Source: Trichobilharzia szidati
Lineage: Eukaryota > Platyhelminthes > Trematoda > Strigeidida > Schistosomatidae
Assembly: GCA_944472155.2 (NCBI GenBank)
Contig: OX235273.1
Location: forward strand, 85,988,793-86,052,792
Direction of reading: 5' to 3'
DNA: 64,000 bases
Position 1 is the first letter of the stretch, and every line of letters begins with the position of its first letter. Below are positions 1 through 9,112 of this stretch, in pieces. The notes below the pieces were generated by a model. That model saw only the letters and a program-made list of their open reading frames with translations. It searched no databases and had not been told where the DNA came from. The translations under genes were made by a program, and so were the position numbers.

Positions 1-1
1 A

Positions 2-1636
2 GAAAGTAACCTTAGAAATGGCACCAAAACACCTTACTCTGTAGTCACAAGGGCTTCAGCCAGAGAAGGCAAAAACGCAGGGACACCAACCCCAAATCGC
101 ATACCCATCCTAAAGACCCGTGTAGGACTCGTCTGTCCGGATACTATGCCTGCAGTGCCACAGTCTAGTACTGAAACGGCTCAGGCAATACTAGTAGGAC
201 AGGATACTACTATACCTGCACCAACTGAAAGCCAATGTGTGAAGTACAACAAACCTAAAAGGAAACGCTCAAGACGTCATAAGACCTCGAAGGCGTCACC
301 AAGTAAGGGAGACGAGTGCCAGGCGTGCAATATCATTGTTTCTAAAGCTGACTCAGCTTTCGAATGCAATTTTTGCAAACGGTGGGTGCACTGCCGTTGC
401 GACAAAGAGGTACCGAAATCATACTACGAGTTTATGAGAAATAACCCATGCCCGTGGTTTTGGTACATCTGTCCACTCTGTCGCCCTGGTGTAGTCACAC
501 AGAGCGTGTCTGCGGTTAGCAGAAACAACACGCCGCCCTTGTGTCCCAACACGGTCTTATGTAGCTCCCCACCTGCTAACGTCACATTGCCAAAACTTGG
601 CACAGACAGTAAGAAGGACACTCCTGTCCTACTGACCGAAAATGCCAATTTTCACAAGGTGAAGATTCATAAGGTTGGACCTAAAAAATCAAGGAAAGAT
701 AGAGTTAGAGAAGCACCACTTGCATCCACAAGCAAGCTTGGCAACACAATAAAGGCTGGTCAGAACCCGATGAAGCCTAAACTTGCTGATGCTGCAAAGG
801 AATATGAGAAGCCAAAGGCCAAACCTAAGTCTGAGGTTAATCGGTCTAATTCGCTCATCCTCTTTAACGTACCTGTGAGCAAGGACAGCTTGCTTGGACA
901 GCGGGCCCTGTTTGATCAGGAACAGTGGTCCAACCTGTGCAATAAACTAGGTCTGAATATTAGTTCAGTGAAATTGTGCAGGCTGTACAGGGGTGTCCAC
1001 ACACCTCAAGGTAAGCCACCCCCATTACGGGTTACACTGGACTCTGCCGAAGAGGCCGAAAAGGTACTATTGATGGCTCAGGTACTAGCCATCGACAGAA
1101 GCTCTAACATAAGAGTGAGACAAGACAGACCATGGGCTGTCAGACAAATGGCAAGGGAGTCACCGGAACTTTTGCCTTCCACCTCTATGGTAGTGCACGG
1201 TGTCCCGGAGCTGGAAGCGGGCACTGCCTGTGAAAAACACATGCATGACGTACAGCAGTGGAGATGGCTGTCGTCTCAGATGGCCCTTGGCGCTTCTGGA
1301 GCCATCTCCGTTTACCGACTACCTCGCCCCGCTCATCTCACACTGATTAGCTCCCCAAGGCTGCTTAGTGTCACATTCAACTCCCCAGAGCAGTTGGCCA
1401 TAACACTTCAACGGTGGTATGAGATCAAGGGGAAATTGGGAGGAAACATCCGATGTTGCGAAAGCAGACCTCGAACCATAAGGAGGCAGCAAACTGAGGC
1501 TTTAATACGTCCCCAAGCTTCAGTGACACTCGAGCGATGCAGTTCTGAGAATAACAGTCTGTGCCACCCAAGTGTCCTGCCTAAATCCAAGGGAAAAAAC
1601 CACAATGGGCCGGTTCCATCGGAACTGGCCAATTAG
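2..1636 (+). CDS. LINE ORF1 protein (PHD-type zinc finger plus two RRM-like segments), 5' partial
   Basis: The first in-window ATG is at 146, but the frame is open back to base 2, so the start is probably upstream. Numbering from that ATG, after a Lys/Arg-rich stretch (residues 36-49) comes a C4HC3 PHD-like finger: C58, C61, C74, C77, H82, C85, C109 and C112. A basic linker follows. Two similar segments come next, near residues 232-325 (beginning NSLILFNVPVS) and 350-435 (beginning TSMVVHGVPEL). Each is a hydrophobic strand plus a VP turn, which I read as tandem RRM-like domains. By analogy with LINE ORF1 proteins it probably binds the element RNA and the zinc finger aids nucleic-acid or chromatin contact. 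The stop TAG at 1634-1636 lies just after a predicted frameshift hairpin. The RRM-like assignment is inference; the cysteine pattern is directly visible. Confidence 0.9.
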   Translation, partial: ESNLRNGTKTPYSVVTRASAREGKNAGTPTPNRIPILKTRVGLVCPDTMPAVPQSSTETAQAILVGQDTTIPAPTESQCVKYNKPKRKRSRRHKTSKASPSKGDECQACNIIVSKADSAFECNFCKRWVHCRCDKEVPKSYYEFMRNNPCPWFWYICPLCRPGVVTQSVSAVSRNNTPPLCPNTVLCSSPPANVTLPKLGTDSKKDTPVLLTENANFHKVKIHKVGPKKSRKDRVREAPLASTSKLGNTIKAGQNPMKPKLADAAKEYEKPKAKPKSEVNRSNSLILFNVPVSKDSLLGQRALFDQEQWSNLCNKLGLNISSVKLCRLYRGVHTPQGKPPPLRVTLDSAEEAEKVLLMAQVLAIDRSSNIRVRQDRPWAVRQMARESPELLPSTSMVVHGVPELEAGTACEKHMHDVQQWRWLSSQMALGASGAISVYRLPRPAHLTLISSPRLLSVTFNSPEQLAITLQRWYEIKGKLGGNIRCCESRPRTIRRQQTEALIRPQASVTLERCSSENNSLCHPSVLPKSKGKNHNGPVPSELAN

Positions 1637-4533
1637 TCCCAACACTAAGTTCCCTACCAGCAGATAGCTTCACGTCAACTACCCCACAACACGCTGAGGT
1701 TGTAAGACTCACTGTCAGCTGCCTGTATAGCAATGTGAGGGGGCTGAGAGTAAAAATAGGTGAACTCCGAAATCTCCAAGCACACCTACAACTGAAAATA
1801 ATCATTCTCACCGAAACATGGCTAACCCCCACTATCGCCGATAATGAAATCAGTATAGGTGATATGGTTTTGGTCAGGAGAGACAGGGACAATAAGGAAG
1901 GAGGGGGAGTTGCCATATACTTTGATAGGCAACTTAAATGTGTTCGCGCAACGGACCCACCACTTATTGAACTCCCAGACTCCATATGGTGTCATTTCAC
2001 CGTAGGCCACACCAAGCATTTACTTGGTGGCATCTACCGATCTCCCACCTGTGGGGCAGAGCACAATCAGCTACTGCTCAGCACTATCACAGGGATACGA
2101 GACTTGGGCTATGACCAAATCACCATTGCTGGAGATTTCAATGCCCCATCACTGAACCTTGGCTCGGGGTATGCTAAGGGAAAATTCGGCCGAAATCTAC
2201 TGCAAGCTATTCGGGACACGGGACTGACTGAGAATGTTGGAGACGACACTAGGTGGGGCCCTAGTGGAAAGTCATCAAAACTAGACTACATTCTAACTAG
2301 TGACCAACTACTCGTCGAAAAGGTCCAGGTCATGACTCCTCTAGGAAGTAGTGACCATGCAGTCATAGGTTTCGACCTCGTTCTCCGTGAGCACTTGCAG
2401 TGGGACGCTACGCAACCATGTCTGTGTTACAGCAAGGCTGACTACGCTGAAATGCGGAGGCTCTTGTTCGATGCAGACTGGCCCTTAGCATGGGATGAGC
2501 TGTCTGTGGATGAACACTGGGAAGCGGTAAAAAAGATTATTCATACAGCGATCTCGGATACCGTCCCTTTAGTCACAGCACAGCCAAAAAGAAAATCATC
2601 ATGGTTAAAGAGAGGCACGCAGCGTATTCTGCAAGCAAAGAGGAAGGCTTGGTTTACGTGGCGCGTATCTAGAAGCCAGATCGACCATGATGCATACCTG
2701 GAACTCAGGAACCGGTGCAATGCAAGAGTCAGGAGGGACAGAAGGTCATTCCAGGCTAACCTTGCTAAAAAACTCCTGGCAAACCCGAAGAATTTGTACC
2801 GATTCATGTCGGAAAGGAAACCAACCAACCAAGGGGCTTGCGCCTTAGTAGGCCAAAACGGTCAATATCTCACTAGTCTGGAGATGGCTGAAACATTCAG
2901 TTTAGCCTTCGCCAAACAGCTAAACAGCAATGTGGGTATTACCGTTACGAACCAAAATGGTGGCATGACTATTTCACAGGAGGAAGACCAAATAGCCACC
3001 CCTCAAATAAACCCTGCAATAGTACTGAGAAAGCTGCAGCGACTTATACCTGGGAAGTCCCCAGGTTGTGATGACATCAGGCCATCTGTTCTGAAACAGT
3101 GCGCCGAAGCTCTCTGTAGGCCTTTATGCGACTTGTTCCAACACTCCATGGAATCGGGGAAACTGCCAAAGGAATGGAAAAGAAGCATCCTTTCTCCGAT
3201 CTTCAAGGGTGGGGATAGGCAAAATCCCACCAGTTATAGACCAGTAGCTCTACTCCCAGTGGTATCGAAAGTACTGGAAAGTATTATTGATGATCACATC
3301 AGGGAATATCTGGATAGGTCTAAAATACTCCATGAAGCCCAACACGGTTTCAGGAAAGGAAGATCCTGCGTCACTAACTTATTATCAGCTTGGGACGATT
3401 GGACATCATGCTGGGATATGAATGTTCCTGTCCACGTGATCTTTCTAGACTTTGAGAAGGCATTTGACACTGTTCACCATGACCTTCTCCTACACAAAAT
3501 AAGCCAGGTAGGTCTAGGTAAACCACTTCTGTCATGGTTGAAGGACTACCTAACTGAAAGGCAATTTTGCACCAAGGTCAATCGAGTCCGATCATCTTGG
3601 CACAGCTCGTCATCAGGAGTGTCGCAGGGTTCTATCCTGGGACCACTGATGTTCTTGATTTTTATCAATGATTTACCATGCCGTCTAAACTGCCCGACTC
3701 TTCTATACGCTGATGACGTAAAGATATGGAGGGCGGTAAAGTGTCCGGAGGACTCAGATAGGCTGCAGGCAGATCTAAGGCTTCTGGAAGACTGGGCGGT
3801 AACCAGTGGAATGACTTTCAACCTGAAAAAGTGCAAAGTAGTGAAGTTACGCACCTGTAGACTGCAGAATGCAAGTTACACCCTGTGCAATGAAAGCTTG
3901 TCCTGCTCAACGTCGGAACGTGACTTAGGTCTAGTTCTAACGGAGAAAATGGACACAAGCGTGAATTACACGGGGGATGTAGCGAGGGCATATGCGGTCA
4001 TACACTTTACACATAGACAATTAGGTGCACTCACTCCTGAGCTCTTTCTAAGGTTGTATAAAACATACGTCAGACCGCATCTTGAAGTGCATAATATCAT
4101 TGCACCCCCACTGCTTAAAAGAGACGCCAACCTCTTGGAAAGAGCTCAACGACGGGCAACAAAAGGAGTGGTTGGTCTCCGAAATAAGCCATATGACGAA
4201 AGGCTGAAGAAATTAGGCCTATTCACACTCAGTTACCGTCGCCTGAGGGGGGATTTAATTACTGCCTACAAAATAACAAATGATCAGAATCACCCGAACA
4301 AAGGTGTTCTGCCATTGAGTAGGTATAGGCTCCCTCGTGGAAATCCCAGAAGGATAGCTCATCAGAGGGCAAGGACCCGGGTGCGCTCCCACTTCTTTTC
4401 CCTGCGGGTTTGTCGTCCCTGGAATTCCTTACCGGCAGATGTAGCTATGGCACCATCTGTGGACGCCTTTAAGCGAAGGCTGGACAACCTTGCAGTGACA
4501 CAAGGACTGTATCCAAATGGCCTATCCCCTTAA
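1585..4533 (+). CDS. LINE ORF2: APE-type endonuclease and reverse transcriptase
   Basis: This is the retrotransposition enzyme. The N-terminal apurinic-type endonuclease shows ILTETWLTP, AGDFNAPS and SSDHAVIGFDL. The reverse transcriptase shows SYRPVALLPVVSKVLE, HGFRKGRSC, FLDFEKAFDTVHHDLL, GVSQGSILGP and the catalytic LYADDVKIW. A CR1/Jockey-type C-terminal region ends with the WNSLP motif. The frame opens after a TAA at 1582-1584 and has no ATG until 1864, which lies inside the endonuclease beyond motif WLTP. A normal start is therefore missing. The frame overlaps the end of ORF1 by about 50 bases in the -1 register, and a slippery heptamer with a hairpin sits in the overlap. Expression as an ORF1-ORF2 fusion is my inference. 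The CR1-like placement rests on motifs only. Confidence 0.93.
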   Translation: MQGKKPQWAGSIGTGQLVPTLSSLPADSFTSTTPQHAEVVRLTVSCLYSNVRGLRVKIGELRNLQAHLQLKIIILTETWLTPTIADNEISIGDMVLVRRDRDNKEGGGVAIYFDRQLKCVRATDPPLIELPDSIWCHFTVGHTKHLLGGIYRSPTCGAEHNQLLLSTITGIRDLGYDQITIAGDFNAPSLNLGSGYAKGKFGRNLLQAIRDTGLTENVGDDTRWGPSGKSSKLDYILTSDQLLVEKVQVMTPLGSSDHAVIGFDLVLREHLQWDATQPCLCYSKADYAEMRRLLFDADWPLAWDELSVDEHWEAVKKIIHTAISDTVPLVTAQPKRKSSWLKRGTQRILQAKRKAWFTWRVSRSQIDHDAYLELRNRCNARVRRDRRSFQANLAKKLLANPKNLYRFMSERKPTNQGACALVGQNGQYLTSLEMAETFSLAFAKQLNSNVGITVTNQNGGMTISQEEDQIATPQINPAIVLRKLQRLIPGKSPGCDDIRPSVLKQCAEALCRPLCDLFQHSMESGKLPKEWKRSILSPIFKGGDRQNPTSYRPVALLPVVSKVLESIIDDHIREYLDRSKILHEAQHGFRKGRSCVTNLLSAWDDWTSCWDMNVPVHVIFLDFEKAFDTVHHDLLLHKISQVGLGKPLLSWLKDYLTERQFCTKVNRVRSSWHSSSSGVSQGSILGPLMFLIFINDLPCRLNCPTLLYADDVKIWRAVKCPEDSDRLQADLRLLEDWAVTSGMTFNLKKCKVVKLRTCRLQNASYTLCNESLSCSTSERDLGLVLTEKMDTSVNYTGDVARAYAVIHFTHRQLGALTPELFLRLYKTYVRPHLEVHNIIAPPLLKRDANLLERAQRRATKGVVGLRNKPYDERLKKLGLFTLSYRRLRGDLITAYKITNDQNHPNKGVLPLSRYRLPRGNPRRIAHQRARTRVRSHFFSLRVCRPWNSLPADVAMAPSVDAFKRRLDNLAVTQGLYPNGLSP
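1594..1630 (+). promoter_or_regulatory. putative -1 programmed ribosomal frameshift signal (ORF1 to ORF2)
   Basis: In the ORF1 frame the codons GGA AAA AAC (1592-1600) contain the heptamer A AAA AAC, a classical -1 slippery site. After a 7-base spacer (1601-1607), GGCCGGTTCC (1608-1617) can pair with GGAACTGGCC (1621-1630) as a 10-bp stem, including one G-U pair, with a 3-base loop. Slippage by -1 enters the ORF2 frame, which is open from 1585. ORF1 stops at 1634-1636, immediately after the stem. Register, spacing and structure all fit; function is not proven. Confidence 0.72.
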
Positions 4534-4658
4534 AATCGCATATACCATTCAAAGATAGACAATTAAACTGGTCGTTTTACTTCTTCACATTCCCTTCAGT
4601 CTTACTCTCCTGACAGCTTTAACTACACTTATTATTATTATTATTATTATCATTATTA

Positions 4659-5165
4659 CTGGTATATATTATATATATATATGTATACCGGTTGACTGAC
4701 TGTTGTTACGTTTTCTTATTTTTTTTTCTCTGTCTGTTAGTCTGAATACCTTTACTAATTATATCTATTATTATTATTATTATCTCTTTTCCATTGACGA
4801 CGATACCGAAAGACTAACTGGTGAAAGGATCAACTCCATTCACAGTAGTAACAGTCTTAACACACTTCATACTACAGACGCCATATAATTAATCCCAGCA
4901 CTACTCCTGTTGGAGTCAACCAAAGCTACGGCAGTCGAGTGGCGGGACGAGCTACACAGACGTTTACCAAAGATCAGGAACCTCTACCTTACAATCAAGA
5001 GGCGAGCGCAAAGAAATCAAATTGGTTTATACTAGCTCGTAAAAAGATATTGGATATTGGGAGTAATCAACCAAAACACAGAGAATTTGAATTTGGCGGT
5101 GTTATTTTCAATTCATATAATAAATATATATATTAACAAACAACAGCAAGTATTTAAACAATACA
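4659..5165. other. AT-rich spacer with short ATT and AT microsatellites, no gene recognised
   Basis: An AT run near 4662-4682 and a second ATT-rich tract near 4763-4785 are visible. The rest is non-repetitive and its open frames are short. It may include 3' or 5' flank of the retrocopy that follows, but nothing in it can be assigned. Confidence 0.5.
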
Positions 5166-5500
5166 ATGATAGAAATTGTCAATCACCACACATTTGTTGA
5201 ATTCCCGATACAAGGAGATGGCACAGTACTGTTAAACGCACTGAAATCGTTTATCCAAAAATCATCCGGTTTTGAATGCTTTTCACCTGAGTCGGGTTGT
5301 TATAGAGGTGTCAGACTAAATGAAGGAAAGTTGTTTGCCCTGTCAGATGGATGGGTACATGTTTATCAGTACGTATTTCCAAAAGACAATACACGTTAGG
5401 GCAATGTAGATCGAGAACCTTCGGTATCCAGATTTGGAAACCTAAAAAAATGCGCTGACCTGATTGATTTAAACTTTGTGTGGGAAACTGATGAATCAGT
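5166..5500 (+). pseudogene. TDP-43 (TARDBP)-like retrocopy, disrupted
   Basis: The reading frame from ATG 5166 resembles the N-terminal oligomerisation domain of the RNA-binding protein TDP-43. It has DGTVLL, a Cys followed by RGVRLNEG, and YVFPKDN near the end, in the order and spacing of that domain (about 77 residues). An in-frame TAG at 5397-5399 stops it. The same frame continues past the stop and reads CADLIDLNFVWETDE (about 5451-5495), which resembles the start of TDP-43 RRM1 (strand 1 with the DLIVL-type RNP2 motif). Having NTD and RRM1 joined with no intron and a single stop codon suggests a processed pseudogene. After about 5500 the similarity is lost. Alternatively it is a short first exon of a real gene with an unseen splice site, but no good donor precedes the stop. 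Family call from motif memory only. Confidence 0.7.
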
Positions 5501-6381
5501 AGGAGTGCTGGTAATGCTATGGATAAGCCAAAATGTGCCAACCCTACTAAATGAAGTTTTCTTGGTATTCGATCAATCAGTACTCTATCTGTCTTGTAAG
5601 TACTGATAATAAGGCACAAATTAAAGAAGACTCTGATAAATAGTAATGTGCTTGTAGAGGTAGGTAATTCCCCAGAATTATTAGCCACAGCATTCATCAC
5701 TGAACATTGGATGCTGACCCGCACTGTTTTAGTTGATTTGTTTAGCTGAAGGTGTTGTGCTGCTGATATTTTGACTGAACTAGAGTACACGTATCTTCTA
5801 GTATTTCTTCGCGTTTATAATTGTGACCTAACGTTGCGATTACTCGACATCCGCAACGTAATTCAAAAGGCACTTCCGAAGGAATACGATAGTGTATTAT
5901 TGCAGCAATCAACAATTCAAAAATCGAGCGAGTACAAAAGTATCAATTGTTAACATGCAAGATTTAGAGTAATAAACAAATCAAAGTACAATTACATAGT
6001 GAAAGTATACTGCGATGATGAGTAATAAAACGGGTCACTACAATAGCCCCTCCGTAGAATGCAGGTAAATGAAGTTTACCTGTATTCGGAATGATATTGT
6101 AAATTACAAGGACAAAAAAAATATGAAAACCGAATTGAGGCTTTTAAGTTTTCTGAGGTTCGATTATAACTGTATATATTCGAAAATGTTAACAACTTTG
6201 AAACGAACTAAAATGTTTAGAAAGTTGTGCAACATGTAGCAATAAAAGCAGAAAAATTATTATTAGAATAATAATGAGTTTGTTATTGTAAAGAGTTACA
6301 GAATAGATTTATATCTTAACATACAGTTAATAGTATAGTAATCAGGAAGTATGGAAATGACTTGGGTAAACATTCAGTTAC
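5501..6381. other. No supported gene; possible decayed tail of the TDP-43-like copy
   Basis: Short frames such as 5771-5953 (+) have no recognisable domain. The remainder is AT-rich and without clear repeats. An intron of the minus-strand Q-rich gene may run through it. Confidence 0.35.
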
Positions 6382-6984
6382 CTCTATTTCCATGAAAGCT
6401 GGTTGTACAAGTGGAATTGTACAAGAAGAGATGGCTGTGCCAGAGAAGAGTGCAGCAGTAGCTGCTGCTGCTGATACGGTTGAAAGTGAACGTCCGTCAG
6501 CATGTTGTTGTTGTTGCTGAGGTGTTGTTACTCGGCGTTGAGGAGTAACTTGAATTGATGTTTGCTGAGGTTGGAGAGTAGAAGTTGGTTGATTGATAGC
6601 CATTCCAACAAGAGCAGTTGGCATAAGCCGTGGTAAACCAGTGGTTTGAATCAGCTGACCGTTAGGAACAACAGTCATGACTTTTAATGGAGCTCCTGGT
6701 GCCAGAGTGATAAACTGGGGAGTAGCATAGGAGCGTGCAGCTACAGTACAAGGTTGACCACTGACAGAGACGTCAGTTGCCATCATTGTTGCTTGTTGCT
6801 GATGTTGTTGGATATAAGCTTGCTGTTGAGCTGGTTGTAACTGATGAGCTTGTGCCTGAATCTGTTGTTGTTGAGGTGATTGGGTAAACTGTTGTAATTG
6901 AGCAGCTGTAGGACCGGCTTGAGTAAATGGAGTTACAGGTCTCATCGGAACAACTTGGTTTTGTATTGGATTTTGAGTTGAAGC
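6382..6984 (-). CDS. Internal exon of a glutamine-rich protein, probably a transcriptional regulator
   Basis: On the minus strand a 603-base segment is bounded by a good acceptor (TTGCAG before 6984) and a good donor (GAG/GTAACT after 6382), with phase 0 at both ends, so it encodes exactly 201 residues. The protein is Gln-rich (many QQ runs, for example SPQQQQIQAQ), with Thr, Pro and Ala, and a hydrophobic patch APGAPLKVMTVVPNGQLIQT in the middle. Near the end is an alanine run (SAAAATAALFSG). There is no catalytic motif. Low-complexity Gln-rich segments of this kind are common in transcription factors and co-activators, so a nuclear regulatory role is inferred, not shown. Other exons must lie elsewhere: I find no partner exon in the rest of the window, so the gene probably extends left of base 1 or its other exons are too short to see. 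Confidence 0.55.
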
Positions 6985-7213
6985 CTGCAAGCGTGTATCA
7001 TTGTTACAATGGTAGTTACACAAAGTTCTTCACTACTGAGGTTGTCCAACTCTCAACGCTTATAGCATCAAGATGTGTGGTTTTAGTGTACTAATATCAG
7101 AGATACCCAGTTGTTTAGAAATGTGCCCTGATTGTTAATATATTCAAGTAGAATATAGTACTAAGATTATTTGGGTAAGGATTTCAGAACTTTTCTGGCT
7201 GGTATGGCTTTAT

Positions 7214-7437
7214 TATGGACGCTGAGGATTTGCGTTTTACCAGCACAAAGGTGAAGCTCAAAGTGACATCAGAGCCTAGTTGGTTGTGTACTCGTTGGAA
7301 CAAAACTTAAAGCACCTGAAGAATCCCCATACCGTCTAGAAAGCTATGTAGAGAAAATAACGAAAGTTGTATTTGGCGAAAAGTTATATCTAATGTTTGC
7401 GGAAACCGAGTGTGGTATTTATACACCGGTCTCACTT
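7214..7437 (+). pseudogene. Frameshifted coding relic of unknown family
   Basis: Starting at ATG 7214 the frame reads MDAEDLRFTSTKVKLKVTSE and then loses register. In a neighbouring frame, from about 7290, it continues as GTKLKAPEESPYRLESYVEK and FGEKLYLMFAETECGIYT, ending at TAA 7437. Together these look like one protein broken by a single frameshift near 7280. I do not recognise the family. It could be a retroelement-derived fragment. Confidence 0.3.
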
Positions 7438-9096
7438 TAATTACACCTCAAAAAATTAAAATAAGCACTGTAACTTAAAAACCGATGTGAATCCGAATGT
7501 TCGGACATCCATCCATAAATCCACAGGAGTGAATAAGGAAGATTTCTAGCTCAATTGGAAAATATTAATGTCGTCATATTCTGAGGTGGATCGCTCAGTC
7601 GATAATCATTTACTGTCTTTCTGGACGTCTTCAGAGTTAACTTCATGAATGTTCAGTCTACTTCAGTAAATTCACTATCACGTGATAATCGTTCACTCCT
7701 AGTACTTTTAAGTTTACACCACATCATCGTTATTATTTCATTATCATTATTATTGTTATTTGTCACCAATGAACTTACGTCTAGTCTATCCCATTTGTTG
7801 GTTTATTTTTCTTTGGTATTCATATCGTCTCACACATCACTGACTACACTCATTCTTGAAACCTGTACTTTTGTTAACTATGTATATACACACATTATTG
7901 AATTATTTCATCTGATGTTCTTATTGACCATGATAGTCAAAACTAACTGACTATTGCCCCATCTTGCGGTTGTTCCACAATACATTTTCTGATTTAAATT
8001 CTAATTTGCCTTTACTGGCTATTGTATGCTGAAATTAGTGGATTTATAATTGCAGAGTCTGAAGAAAATTTCATTGAAAGCATTTGTTCGCTCTGATTGT
8101 TTTGGTTCTGAAGAAAAATTATCTATGAGTAATTTGAATGTTTCTGGCTATAAATACACTCCTACGTTGTGAACAATTATGCTTAAATTACAATTGAAAA
8201 TATTGTTCCAGAAATCAACGCTTAAAATTTATCATTACTGAACAACTTAAAGAAAAGTTATATGCAGCACTCTTTGATTCTACTGACATTTACTTTGATC
8301 CAACAAGGGAGTTATTGAATAAGTGTAGTGATTGACTATTTTTATTACTTTATCATGTAAATGACCGTTGTTATTTGTTTCTTCTAATTGTAAATACATG
8401 GTATGAATAATTTTATGGAATATAAATTTCCGACATCTCTGTAAGTCTCCAGTAATAGCTAGTTACAACTATTAGTAATTATCAAATTCACTACAGAACT
8501 AGACACAGAGATTAGAATTGGTTCCATTGGAAAGCTGTTTCAACACTAACAGTAGACATTAGAGAATTCATCGAATACAGTGTTTGACTTCCGTTTTAGT
8601 AACACATGAGAAAGGAGACTAGAGACAAACTCATCTTAACAGAAATTGGGCCTTCTTAGCATCTTTGCAAGCTAGTCGAATATCAGTGTGCCTAAATTCT
8701 AAGTTTGCTTATGATGTCACAAATATGAATTCTATAGCGAATTGTCACATGTGCATTCTAGCCATCAGATATTAACTTATGTATTAGTCTAGTTCTAACG
8801 GTTTTGAAGAAAATCTATTGATAACAAATGCATTGTGACCACTAAGATAACTGACACAATGTTGGTTTCCATTGTATTGCTTACCTTTGCTCTTTGTTTG
8901 AAGTTCATGTTGAGCGTTCCCTACCAATTCAACCCTTTAGTTTCCTGGAAAAGTGTCTAACTTTAGTCGGGAGCAACTCTATTATCGTTTCCCTTTTTAT
9001 TCTCTGTCCATATTAAAGTTAGAAGAACCATTTCGGATATAATTAATAATGAAAATAACAAATTTGGAATTATTATTATTATTAATCAAATAATAC
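7438..9096. other. Intergenic, no feature recognised
   Basis: The sequence is AT-rich with short chance frames (for example 7645-7950, an Ile/Leu/Ser-rich translation without domain). It lies downstream of the aspartic protease gene and upstream, on the same strand, of the Q-rich exon. Confidence 0.4.
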
Positions 9097-9097
9097 T

Positions 9098-9103
9098 TTT
9101 ATT
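9098..9103 (-). terminator. Polyadenylation signal AATAAA of the aspartic protease gene
   Basis: The minus-strand hexamer AATAAA starts 10 bases after the TGA stop (9113-9115), implying an unusually short 3' UTR unless a more distal site is used. Confidence 0.55.
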
Positions 9104-9112
9104 TGCAAAAGT

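Larger units (their letters stand above)
1..4658 (+). mobile_element. CR1-like non-LTR retrotransposon, both ORFs open
   Basis: Two long overlapping reading frames encode a zinc-finger ORF1 protein and an endonuclease/reverse transcriptase ORF2 protein, the layout of CR1/Jockey-group LINEs. ORF1 is already open at base 2, so the true 5' end lies outside the window. After the ORF2 stop (about 4533) there is a short 3' UTR running into an ATT-rich microsatellite (about 4629-4658), a plausible 3' terminus. I see no stop or frameshift in either frame, so this copy looks young and possibly competent. I could not identify target-site duplications. The 3' boundary is approximate. Confidence 0.92.

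Noticed and set aside
5166..5399. Functional short gene or OTU-type domain
   Set aside because: Motifs fit the TDP-43 N-terminal domain better, and the frame continues as RRM1-like sequence past a stop, so a retrocopy is more likely.
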